Assembly (NCBI RefSeq): GCF_019345465.1
Contig: NZ_JAHKRC010000018.1
Coordinates: 60,114-124,113 of the forward strand
Reading direction: 5' to 3'
Length of the DNA: 64,000 bases
Origin: Pseudomonas sp. NKUCC02_KPG
Lineage (GTDB): Bacteria; Pseudomonadota; Gammaproteobacteria; Pseudomonadales; Pseudomonadaceae
Shown here: positions 27,625-35,344 of the stretch, piece by piece
How the letters are laid out: the number at the start of each line of letters is the position of its first letter
How positions within the stretch are numbered: position 1 is the first letter of the stretch
The notes under the pieces: model-generated
Databases searched by the model: none
Told to the model about the DNA's origin: nothing
What the model saw: only the letters and a program-made list of their open reading frames with translations
Position numbers and translations under genes: made by a program

Positions 27625-28961
27625 TGCGCGGCCTGATCTGCGCTGTCAGTTCCGGTTGCGCCTGGCAGCTTGATTTCAACGTAGGCTTCGTCGCGGATCT
27701 GACGCAGCCAGGATTGCAGCTCTTCGTCGTACTTGCGGTTACGCAAAGCGTTCATTGCCTGTTGCTCGCGTGCCTGGGTGGTGCTGTCAGTGGCGCGACG
27801 GCCAAGGACTTCCAGTACATGCCAGCCGTATTGGCTTTTGAAGGGTTTGGACAGCACGCCTTGTGGTGTGTCGGCCATTGCTTCGCGGAACTCGGGTACC
27901 AGCGAGTTGGGGTCAACCCAGTTCAGATCGCCGCCGTTAAGAGCGGAACCCGGGTCTTCGGAGTAGTTTTTAGCCAACTCTGCAAAGTCTTCGCCGGCGC
28001 TGATGCGCTCGTAAAGTTTCTCTGCCAGCGCCTTGGTGGCCGCTTCGCTGCGAATTTCGCTTGGTTTGATCAGGATGTGGCGAACATGCACTTCGTCCAC
28101 AACCACTGTTTCGCCGCCGCGTTTTGCATTCAGCTTGAGGATGATGAAGCCGCCAGGCGTACGCACTGGCGGTGTTACGTCACCCACAGGCATCTCGCTG
28201 AGCATGCGGTCAAAAGGAGGTGGCAGTTGAGCTGCTTTACGCCAGCCCATGTCGCCGCCTTCCAGTGCAGTGTCGCTGCCGGAGCGAGCGATAGCCATTT
28301 GCCCGAAGTCCGCGCCTTGCTTGAGCTTGTTGTAGACATCTTCGGCTTGCTTGGCGGCGTTCTGGATGGCATCTGAACTCGCGCTCTCAGGCGTTGGAAT
28401 CAGGATGTTGGCCAGGTTGTATTCTTCGGACATCTGCATTTTGCCCAGATCCGAAGCCAGGAAGTTTTTCACTTCCTGATCCGTTACCTGGATGCGCTCA
28501 GCCACACGGCGTTGACGCACACGGCTGATGATCATCTCGCGACGTACCTGCTCGCGGGCATCTTCATAAGACAGGCCGTCGCGGGCCAAAGCCTGGCGGA
28601 ACTGTTCGATGGTCATGTTATTGCGCTGGGCAATGGTGCCGATGGCCTGGTTCAGTTCTTCATCCGTGATACGGATGCCTGAACGCTCGCCGATCTGCAG
28701 TTGCAGGTTTTCGACGATCAGGCGTTCAAGCACCTGCTGGTCCAGAACGCTGGCAGGGGGAACACCCTGGCCACGCTTGGCGATGGTTTGCTGAACTTCG
28801 TGGACGCGCTGATCCAGTTGGCTCTGCATGATCACGTCGTTATCGACAATGGCCACCACTTTATCCAGGGGTTGTACCGCAGCGCTGGCTGCAGTACCCA
28901 GGAACAACGCGCCCAGCATTAGCGGGCGCAGACACTCAGAAAGCTTGATCTTCACGTTCAC
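27621..28961 (-). CDS. surA: Periplasmic peptidyl-prolyl isomerase and outer-membrane protein chaperone SurA
   Basis: A 446-residue periplasmic chaperone. The signal peptide ends near GTAASA. The N-terminal chaperone domain begins VQPLDKVVAIVDNDVIMQSQLDQR. Two parvulin-type PPIase domains follow, at about 185-275 (first half includes MSEEYNLANILI) and 295-390 (VHVRHILIKPSEIRSEAATK...GGDLNWVDPNSLVPEF). A C-terminal helix region completes the chaperone module. The gene overlaps the lptD 3' end by 26 bases, which matches its role in LptD biogenesis. Confidence 0.97.
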   Translation of the reverse strand: MNVKIKLSECLRPLMLGALFLGTAASAAVQPLDKVVAIVDNDVIMQSQLDQRVHEVQQTIAKRGQGVPPASVLDQQVLERLIVENLQLQIGERSGIRITDEELNQAIGTIAQRNNMTIEQFRQALARDGLSYEDAREQVRREMIISRVRQRRVAERIQVTDQEVKNFLASDLGKMQMSEEYNLANILIPTPESASSDAIQNAAKQAEDVYNKLKQGADFGQMAIARSGSDTALEGGDMGWRKAAQLPPPFDRMLSEMPVGDVTPPVRTPGGFIILKLNAKRGGETVVVDEVHVRHILIKPSEIRSEAATKALAEKLYERISAGEDFAELAKNYSEDPGSALNGGDLNWVDPNSLVPEFREAMADTPQGVLSKPFKSQYGWHVLEVLGRRATDSTTQAREQQAMNALRNRKYDEELQSWLRQIRDEAYVEIKLPGATGTDSADQAAQ

Positions 28962-31689
28962 GATAACCTTGGATGCCTTTGTCGAGGAAGCTCTCTACTT
29001 TGGTGCCAACAACGCCACCGAGACCTTTCAGCACAACTTGGAGGAAGAGACCATGGTCGCCCTTCTCGTTAAGAGGGGCTGCTTGGGTGTACTCGTCGTT
29101 GGATACCCAATAACGGCTGATCAGACGAAGCTTCCAGCAGCAGTTGTCGTACTCGAAACCACCGAAGGCTTCCAGGGTACGGTTGCGGTTGTAGTCGTAC
29201 TGCCAGCGGCTGATGGCATTCCATTGAGGCACGATCGGCCAGATAACCGAGAAGTCGTGCTGCTGAATTTTGTAGTAATCCTTGATGTAACCCGGTTGAC
29301 CCGGGGTTCCGAAATCACCACCACCAACGATCCACTTGCCGGTGTACTGGTCGTAGCGAACCTGGTCGTTGCGATAGCGATAGCCGATGTTGACGACCTT
29401 GTTCGGGTTGTCTTCAGGCTGGTAATGCATCATCGCACTGCCAGAACGCGGGCTGCGGCTTTCCGGGTCCCAGTTGTAGTCGGCAGTGGCCCGCCAGTCG
29501 CGGTTGAAGCGATAGGCGTACTCCAGCGCATACGGCGACATGCTGGAAGTTGCATCCTTGCGGTCGTCTTCAATGCCAGGCAACTGAACCTTGCGGTCCT
29601 TGAAGTAGTAGGCCTGGCCCACGCTGATGCGTTGACGTTCAAAACCGTTGTCTTCGATCAGGCGGCTGGTCAGACCCAGCGACAGCTTGTTCTCGTCACC
29701 GACGCGGTCAGTACCGGTGAAGCGGTTGTCACGCCACAACGAGGAATAGCTGAAGGTGCTTTCGCTGGTGTCGAAAATCGGGATGTTGTCTTGATTGCGC
29801 TCAGGGACATACAGATAGAACGCACGCGGCTCCAGGGTCTGGCGGTAGTTGGTGCCGAACCAGTTGGTGTTGCGGTCGAAGTACAGCCCGCTGTCGACGC
29901 TTGCGATTGGCACACTGCGGCTAACCGAACTGTCGAATTTTCCACCTGCAGTGGCCAATTGGGTCTTGCCGGTACCATCCAGATCCAGGTCGTACTGGGT
30001 GTACATGTACTTGAGGGACGGCGTGAGGTAGCCGTAGCTCCAGTTCAGCGGCAGGCTGACACTCGGGGCCAGGTTCATGCGCGTACCGTTGGCTCGAGCC
30101 AGACCCGTTACGTTAGTGTCCAGGCGATCATCAGTAGTACCATTTTCGTTGGTGTACTGACCGTTTTCGAGGCTGCGATCGAATCGAACCAGCTCGGTGT
30201 TGTAGGCGATGTTCAGGCCGCCCGGTTGCTGTGGCAGTTCACCATTAAGGGTCAGTTGCGGCAGCATGTTGTAAGGCGTGATCTGAGTAACAGTGGCCAG
30301 TTGATAGGCCTGTGCGTTCAGCTTGGCGGTATAGCTGTCGCCACGATAGCTGACAGCACCTTGCTGGTTAACGTAATCACGGCTTTCAACGCCGATCTGA
30401 TCACTTTCCAGGTCCTGGAAGTAATACGGGTCGCTGATTTTGGTGTAGTCGACTTCGGTCAGTACACGGGAATCGAGGCCACTCTTGTGCTGCCAGTTGA
30501 GCATGTAGCGCTTGTCGGTGTAGTCGGTCTGGCGCTTGCGGTCGTCGTTATCGTCGTTGAGGTACGCGGCACCGAACTGGCCTTCGCTGGACTCGGTCAG
30601 GTAACGGAACTCGCCTTCCATCAACAAGCCGCGCTTGGTCATGTAGCGCGGGTACAACGTGGCATCGTAGTTGGGTGCCAGGTTGAAGTAGTACGGGGTC
30701 ACGAGCATGAAGCCGGTGTCGGAGCTGCTGCTGAAGGACGGCGGCAGGAAACCGGACTGACGGCGATCGTCGATCGGGAAGTAGATGTACGGGGTGTAGA
30801 ACACCGGAATGTCCTTGACCCGCAGCGTCACGTTGGTCGCCGTACCGAAACCGGTAGCCGGGTTCAACGTGATGTTGTTGCCCTTGAGTTGCCAGGCGTT
30901 GCTGCTGGGTTCGCACGTGGTGTACGTACCATCCTTGAGGCGGATGATCGAGTCTTCGGCACGCTTGGCGTACAGCGCACTGCCGCGAATGCGCGACTTG
31001 TGCAGCACGTATTCGGCGTTGTCGACCTTGGCCGCACCCGTGTCCAGTTGAACATCGGCGTGGTCGCCTACGATCAGGGCCCCGTTGTCGCGCAGGCGAA
31101 CCTTGCCATTGAGCTCGCCACGGCTTTCAGCCTGATACAGGCTGGCTTCGTCGGCTTCGATCTGCATGCTGCCCTGACGCATTACGACGTCACCGGCCAG
31201 GGTCGCGACCTGCTCTTCCTGCTGATAGCGGGAGGCCTTGGCGCCGATAAAGGTCGGGGAATCGCTTTTGCTGGTCGTGTCGTTCATGCCCGGACGGATG
31301 GGCTCTACGTACGAACCGGCGCAGTACGGACCGGTTTCGGCCAGTTGCGCTGCGGTCAGTTTGTCACGTGGCACCCAGTCGAGATGGCTGTAGTCGTCAC
31401 TGCGCGCTTTTAGCGCACGGCCTTTGGCCTCAGTCACCAGCGGGGCCTGTTTGACCTGCTCGCTGGTTTCACCGCTTGCACCTACAGACCCGTCGGCATG
31501 GGCCGGACGCGGTGGCAGTTGCGCCACGCTGTTTTTTGGTGCGCAATCCCAGCCACCCGAAGCCGACACGGAACAGTCATACTGCTCCTCGGCAAACGCG
31601 AACGGCGTGGCTAGAGGTTGCATGGCCAGCAAACTGCCGGTTACCAGCAACGGAAATTTTTTACGAAACGCGGGGGATTTCAATGCCAT
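28936..31689 (-). CDS. lptD: LPS-assembly protein LptD (OstA/Imp)
   Basis: A 917-residue outer-membrane barrel that with LptE inserts lipopolysaccharide into the outer leaflet. The signal peptide ends near PFAFA. An N-terminal Cys pair (YDCSVSASGGWDC) and the adjacent CC in EYDNCCWKLRLISRYW supply the cysteines for the inter-domain disulfides known in E. coli LptD. The beta-jellyroll (about 150-270) precedes the 26-strand barrel. It is the first gene of the lptD-surA-pdxA-rsmA group. Confidence 0.97.
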   Translation of the reverse strand: MALKSPAFRKKFPLLVTGSLLAMQPLATPFAFAEEQYDCSVSASGGWDCAPKNSVAQLPPRPAHADGSVGASGETSEQVKQAPLVTEAKGRALKARSDDYSHLDWVPRDKLTAAQLAETGPYCAGSYVEPIRPGMNDTTSKSDSPTFIGAKASRYQQEEQVATLAGDVVMRQGSMQIEADEASLYQAESRGELNGKVRLRDNGALIVGDHADVQLDTGAAKVDNAEYVLHKSRIRGSALYAKRAEDSIIRLKDGTYTTCEPSSNAWQLKGNNITLNPATGFGTATNVTLRVKDIPVFYTPYIYFPIDDRRQSGFLPPSFSSSSDTGFMLVTPYYFNLAPNYDATLYPRYMTKRGLLMEGEFRYLTESSEGQFGAAYLNDDNDDRKRQTDYTDKRYMLNWQHKSGLDSRVLTEVDYTKISDPYYFQDLESDQIGVESRDYVNQQGAVSYRGDSYTAKLNAQAYQLATVTQITPYNMLPQLTLNGELPQQPGGLNIAYNTELVRFDRSLENGQYTNENGTTDDRLDTNVTGLARANGTRMNLAPSVSLPLNWSYGYLTPSLKYMYTQYDLDLDGTGKTQLATAGGKFDSSVSRSVPIASVDSGLYFDRNTNWFGTNYRQTLEPRAFYLYVPERNQDNIPIFDTSESTFSYSSLWRDNRFTGTDRVGDENKLSLGLTSRLIEDNGFERQRISVGQAYYFKDRKVQLPGIEDDRKDATSSMSPYALEYAYRFNRDWRATADYNWDPESRSPRSGSAMMHYQPEDNPNKVVNIGYRYRNDQVRYDQYTGKWIVGGGDFGTPGQPGYIKDYYKIQQHDFSVIWPIVPQWNAISRWQYDYNRNRTLEAFGGFEYDNCCWKLRLISRYWVSNDEYTQAAPLNEKGDHGLFLQVVLKGLGGVVGTKVESFLDKGIQGYREREDQAF

Positions 31690-31820
31690 CTTATTAGTCC
31701 GGGCTTCCTGCGTGCCATCAGCCCGCGGTGGGGGACCGCACGCCTATCGATGGTCTGGAAAAGATTCTGGATAATAAAGCATGACCCGCTTGACGGCTAG
31801 CACCGTCGGAGACCCTTGTA

Positions 31821-32846
31821 ATGCCTGACCAAGATGTACGCTTGCAACACCTGAAAGTTTGGCTGGATGAGCAGTTGGCAACCTTGTTCGCGAATGAGGG
31901 GTGGGGTGCTGTGCCCCCGGCCACGCTGACTGCTGCCAGTAGCGATGCGAGTTTCAGACGCTATTTTCGCTGGGAAGGCGAGGGTCGCAGTTTTGTCGTC
32001 ATGGATGCGCCGCCGCCCCAGGAAAACTGCAAACCTTTCGTCGATATTGCCGATTTGTTGCGTACTTGCCAGATAAACGTACCGAAAGTTTATGCTCAGG
32101 ACCTCGATCGCGGCTTTCTTTTGCTCAACGATCTGGGCAATAAAACCTTTCTCGACGTGATTAACAGCACCAATGCCGATGAGCTGTTCAAGGATGCGAT
32201 CGAAGCCTTGCTGGCGTTTCAGCAACTGCCGATGGTCGAGCCGTTGCCCAGCTATGACGTGGCCTTGTTGCGCCGCGAGCTTGAGCTGTTCCCCGAGTGG
32301 TACGTACGGGCTCACCTGGGTGTTGACTTCAATGAACAGCAACTGGCTGCCTGGCAACGGGTCAGCACACTGCTGATCGACAGTGCGCTGGCACAGCCCA
32401 AGGTGCTGGTGCACCGCGACTTTATGCCACGCAACCTGATGCTCAGTATTCCCAATCCCGGTGTGCTGGACTTTCAGGACGCCGTGTATGGCCCGGTGAC
32501 GTATGACATCACCTGCCTGTTCAAGGACGCCTTTCTGAGCTGGCCCGAAGAGCGCGTGCGTGCCTGGCTGCAGGATTACTGGAAGCTGGCATTGCCCCTG
32601 GGCATCCCGGTGCAATCGAACTTTGAAGAGTTCCTGCGCGCCAGCGACCTGATGGGTGTGCAGCGGCACTTGAAAGTGATCGGCATTTTTGCCCGCATTT
32701 GTCACCGTGATGGCAAACCGCGCTACCTGGCCGATGTGCCGCGCTTCTTCTCTTATATAGAAGGCGTGTTGGCGCGGCGTCCTGAGTTGGCCGAGTTGGG
32801 TGAGCTGTTCGCCAGCCTTGGACTCGTCAGCGAGGCCGATGCATGA
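31821..32846 (+). CDS. amgK: N-acetylmuramate/N-acetylglucosamine anomeric kinase AmgK
   Basis: A 341-residue aminoglycoside-phosphotransferase-fold kinase. The Brenner motif VLVHRDFMPRNLML and the metal-binding VLDFQDAVYGPVTYD are intact. AmgK phosphorylates the anomeric carbon of MurNAc recovered from the cell wall, feeding MurU, and this bypass of early peptidoglycan synthesis gives intrinsic fosfomycin tolerance in pseudomonads. The stop overlaps the murU start by 4 bases. Transcribed divergently from lptD across 131 bases. Confidence 0.94.
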   Translation: MPDQDVRLQHLKVWLDEQLATLFANEGWGAVPPATLTAASSDASFRRYFRWEGEGRSFVVMDAPPPQENCKPFVDIADLLRTCQINVPKVYAQDLDRGFLLLNDLGNKTFLDVINSTNADELFKDAIEALLAFQQLPMVEPLPSYDVALLRRELELFPEWYVRAHLGVDFNEQQLAAWQRVSTLLIDSALAQPKVLVHRDFMPRNLMLSIPNPGVLDFQDAVYGPVTYDITCLFKDAFLSWPEERVRAWLQDYWKLALPLGIPVQSNFEEFLRASDLMGVQRHLKVIGIFARICHRDGKPRYLADVPRFFSYIEGVLARRPELAELGELFASLGLVSEADA

Positions 32847-33514
32847 AAGCGATGATTCTGGCTGCCGGCAAGGGCGAGCGCTTGCGGCCACTGACCCTGC
32901 ACACACCAAAGCCATTGATTTGCGCTGGCGGTGTGCCACTTATCGAGTACCACTTGCGGGCACTGGCGGCGGCGGGGTTTACCGAGATCGTGATCAATCA
33001 CGCTTGGCTGGGCCAGCAAATTGAAGATCACCTGGGGGACGGTTCGCGCTTTGGCGTCAGCATCCGTTACTCCCCTGAGGGCGAGCCACTTGAAACCGGG
33101 GGCGGGATTTTCAAGGCGTTGCCATTGTTGGGTACTGAACCTTTTGCGGTAGTGAACGGTGATATCTGGACCGATTACGACTTTGGCGCCTTGCGTCAAC
33201 CGCTGACGGGGCTGGCCCACCTGGTATTGGTGGATAACCCGGCGCATCACCCCAGCGGTGATTTCTGCCTGAACGGCAAGCAGGTTGAAGATGGTGTGTC
33301 TGGTAGCGATACGTTGACCTACAGCGGTATTGCCGTGCTCCACCCGGAGTTGTTCAGGGAATGCACGGCAGGTGCTTTCAAGCTGGCACCTCTGTTGCGC
33401 AAGGCGATGGTTGCAGGGCAAGTAACGGGTGAGCGTTTGCTCGGGCACTGGGTCGATGTGGGCACACATGAACGTCTGGCCGAGGTCGAGTCGCTGATTG
33501 AGAGCTCCCGCTAA
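32843..33514 (+). CDS. murU: N-acetylmuramate alpha-1-phosphate uridylyltransferase MurU
   Basis: A 223-residue nucleotidyltransferase with the sugar-nucleotide signature MILAAGKGERLRPLTLHTPKPL. VVNGDIWTDYDF provides a metal-binding Asp, and ETGGGIFKALP is the substrate loop. It converts MurNAc-1-phosphate to UDP-MurNAc using UTP, directly after AmgK in the recycling route. Full length and translationally coupled to amgK. Confidence 0.95.
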   Translation: MKAMILAAGKGERLRPLTLHTPKPLICAGGVPLIEYHLRALAAAGFTEIVINHAWLGQQIEDHLGDGSRFGVSIRYSPEGEPLETGGGIFKALPLLGTEPFAVVNGDIWTDYDFGALRQPLTGLAHLVLVDNPAHHPSGDFCLNGKQVEDGVSGSDTLTYSGIAVLHPELFRECTAGAFKLAPLLRKAMVAGQVTGERLLGHWVDVGTHERLAEVESLIESSR

Positions 33515-33515
33515 A

Positions 33516-34280
33516 ATGCTGTGGCCAGGGACTCTCGTTGGAGCCGGAGCGGGTTTTTTTATAGCCAGCATTCCGGGGGCCATGCTCGGAGCTTTATTGG
33601 GGCAAGCGCTGGACCGGCGCTTGCAGCTGCACAGTTGGGCGCATTTGCTTGAGCGCCTGGGTGCCCGGCCGGTGTTGCGCAACGATGAGCTGTTATTTGT
33701 GCTGCTCGGTCGACTGGCGAAAAGTGGAGGGCGAGTCGTGGACAGGCACATCGAGCAGGCGCGGCTTGAAATGCGTCAGCTCGACATGGAGCCCGCAGCC
33801 CAGAAGCGTGCCATTGCGGCGTTCAATCGCGGCAAGTCAGGTAATGATTCGTTGCGCGGCTACCTGCGGCGTCTTAAAGCTCAGCCCCATGCGGCAGAAG
33901 GTGTGTTGCGCGCCTGCTGGCGGATGATACTGGCTGATGGCCGCGTTGCGCCCCAGGAGCGTGAGTTGATCACGCGCTGGGGGAGCTGGCTGGGCTGGAC
34001 ACGGCAACAGGTTCTGGCACTGGGGGGCGAATATGACGCCCCTAAAAAGCCGGTGACGACTCGCGGCTGGACTTATCAGCAATCGCTGACCTTGCTTGGG
34101 GTTACGGCTACCAGTGATCCTGCGCAGATCAAACGTGCCTATCGACGATTGCTCAGCCGTCACCATCCGGACAAGGTTGCTGGCACAGGTGCCAGTACGC
34201 TGCAGGTAAGAGAGGCCACGGAAAAAACCCGTGAGCTGCATCAGGCCTACGCCTTTATCCGTGAACAGCACGGTTTTTAA
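33516..34280 (+). CDS. DjlA-like DnaJ-domain protein with N-terminal membrane anchor and TerB-like domain
   Basis: A 254-residue protein starting one base after the murU stop. An N-terminal Gly/Ala-rich membrane segment (about 4-28, GTLVGAGAGFFIASIPGAMLG) anchors it. The middle (about 60-165) resembles a TerB helical domain. The C-terminal J domain reads LTLLGVTATSDPAQIKRAYRRLLSRHHPDKV with the HPD motif intact, so it should stimulate DnaK. E. coli DjlA has the same order. Its partner system here is unknown. Confidence 0.9.
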   Translation: MLWPGTLVGAGAGFFIASIPGAMLGALLGQALDRRLQLHSWAHLLERLGARPVLRNDELLFVLLGRLAKSGGRVVDRHIEQARLEMRQLDMEPAAQKRAIAAFNRGKSGNDSLRGYLRRLKAQPHAAEGVLRACWRMILADGRVAPQERELITRWGSWLGWTRQQVLALGGEYDAPKKPVTTRGWTYQQSLTLLGVTATSDPAQIKRAYRRLLSRHHPDKVAGTGASTLQVREATEKTRELHQAYAFIREQHGF

Positions 34281-34286
34281 CGGCGC

Positions 34287-35270
34287 TTACTTGTCCACAG
34301 GCTGGGGGCTGAGCCAGCCGCGAACACGACGAAACAGTTGCTCCTGTTCGCCATCCCGATTTCCCGGGATGGCGAATAATCCTACCTGCTTGAAATTCGA
34401 ACCGTTGGCTCGCTTGCTTGCCTGCAATCGTTGCAAGGCGGCTTCGCGGGCAAGTGGCTGGTCCTTGTAGAAAATATCCAGCAGTGCCACGTCGAGGGCG
34501 GGTGTCAGTTGGCTCAGCTCTGACTTTGCCTGGGCGGGTGTGTGCGCAGAAATCATGACCAGTTTCTGAATCTGGGCCGGGTGCTTTGCGCTGATATAGC
34601 GCGATGCCCAGTAGGCGCCTGAGCCGTGGCCGAGCAAAACAATACTGCGCATGTTTTGTTTCTGGGCAAAGGAGATGGCCGCGTCGATGCGGGCAAAGAT
34701 GCGCTCGGCATCCGCTTCGCTCAAAGCATCAACGGTTTCAATGCTCTTGGGCTCCGGGCTTTCGGTGCCTGCACTGGCCGCCTGCTCGATGGGTTTGGCT
34801 GTGGTGCTGGCTGCTTTGCTGCTACTGTCTGTCGCTAATGTCGTAGGAGTTTTTTCTGGTTCGTCTTCCCGCGCCTGACTGGCTTCGCTTTGCATGTCCG
34901 GCAAGCTCAGGCTCAGGCTGGCCCAGTTGGCGTCCGGAAGCTTGTTGCGCAGAGGGCCGACAACCAGCGGCCAGTCGGCGGTTTCACCGGCCCCGGGAAT
35001 AATGATCACCGCACCTTGAGGGGCGGTGCTGTTGGCGGGTTTCCAGAGGGCAAGAAAGCTGTCGCCCGGGGCTTGAAGCTGTTGCTGTTCGTGTTGCGGA
35101 ACCTGTCGCTCAAGAGCCGCCGCGTCTTCCTGGCTACGCTCGGGCAGCGGTTCACGCACGGCAGGTTTGGGCTGGGCCTCGGCCTCGGCTTCTGTTGCAA
35201 ACACTGGCGAGGCGAGTGGCAATAGCAGCGACATGTACAAGGCCGGTAGTACCAGACGATAAGAAAACAT
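34287..35270 (-). CDS. DUF3530 family secreted alpha/beta-hydrolase-like protein
   Basis: A 327-residue protein with a signal peptide (cleavage near SPVFA). A Glu/Gln/Pro-rich stretch (about 26-65) follows. The alpha/beta-hydrolase-like core has IIIPGAGETADWP as an oxyanion-type loop and a nucleophile elbow IVLLGHGSGAYWA. A low-complexity Ser/Thr/Ala/Glu-rich insertion (about 132-178) separates the two halves. The DUF3530 family has no established function that I know of; the elbow argues for a periplasmic hydrolase. It converges on the DjlA-like gene and is divergent from agtS. Confidence 0.8.
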   Translation of the reverse strand: MFSYRLVLPALYMSLLLPLASPVFATEAEAEAQPKPAVREPLPERSQEDAAALERQVPQHEQQQLQAPGDSFLALWKPANSTAPQGAVIIIPGAGETADWPLVVGPLRNKLPDANWASLSLSLPDMQSEASQAREDEPEKTPTTLATDSSSKAASTTAKPIEQAASAGTESPEPKSIETVDALSEADAERIFARIDAAISFAQKQNMRSIVLLGHGSGAYWASRYISAKHPAQIQKLVMISAHTPAQAKSELSQLTPALDVALLDIFYKDQPLAREAALQRLQASKRANGSNFKQVGLFAIPGNRDGEQEQLFRRVRGWLSPQPVDK

Positions 35271-35344
35271 CAGTGATTCCAGGCCAGAAGTAGTCCCGGC
35301 AGCGTAATGGGTTGATCAGTATTTGTCAGGGTGTGAGCGTTTAG

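Noticed and set aside
28828..31413. Open frame of 861 codons antisense to lptD
   Set aside because: LptD is clearly the coding strand (signal peptide, Cys pairs, barrel). The antisense product has no recognisable features.
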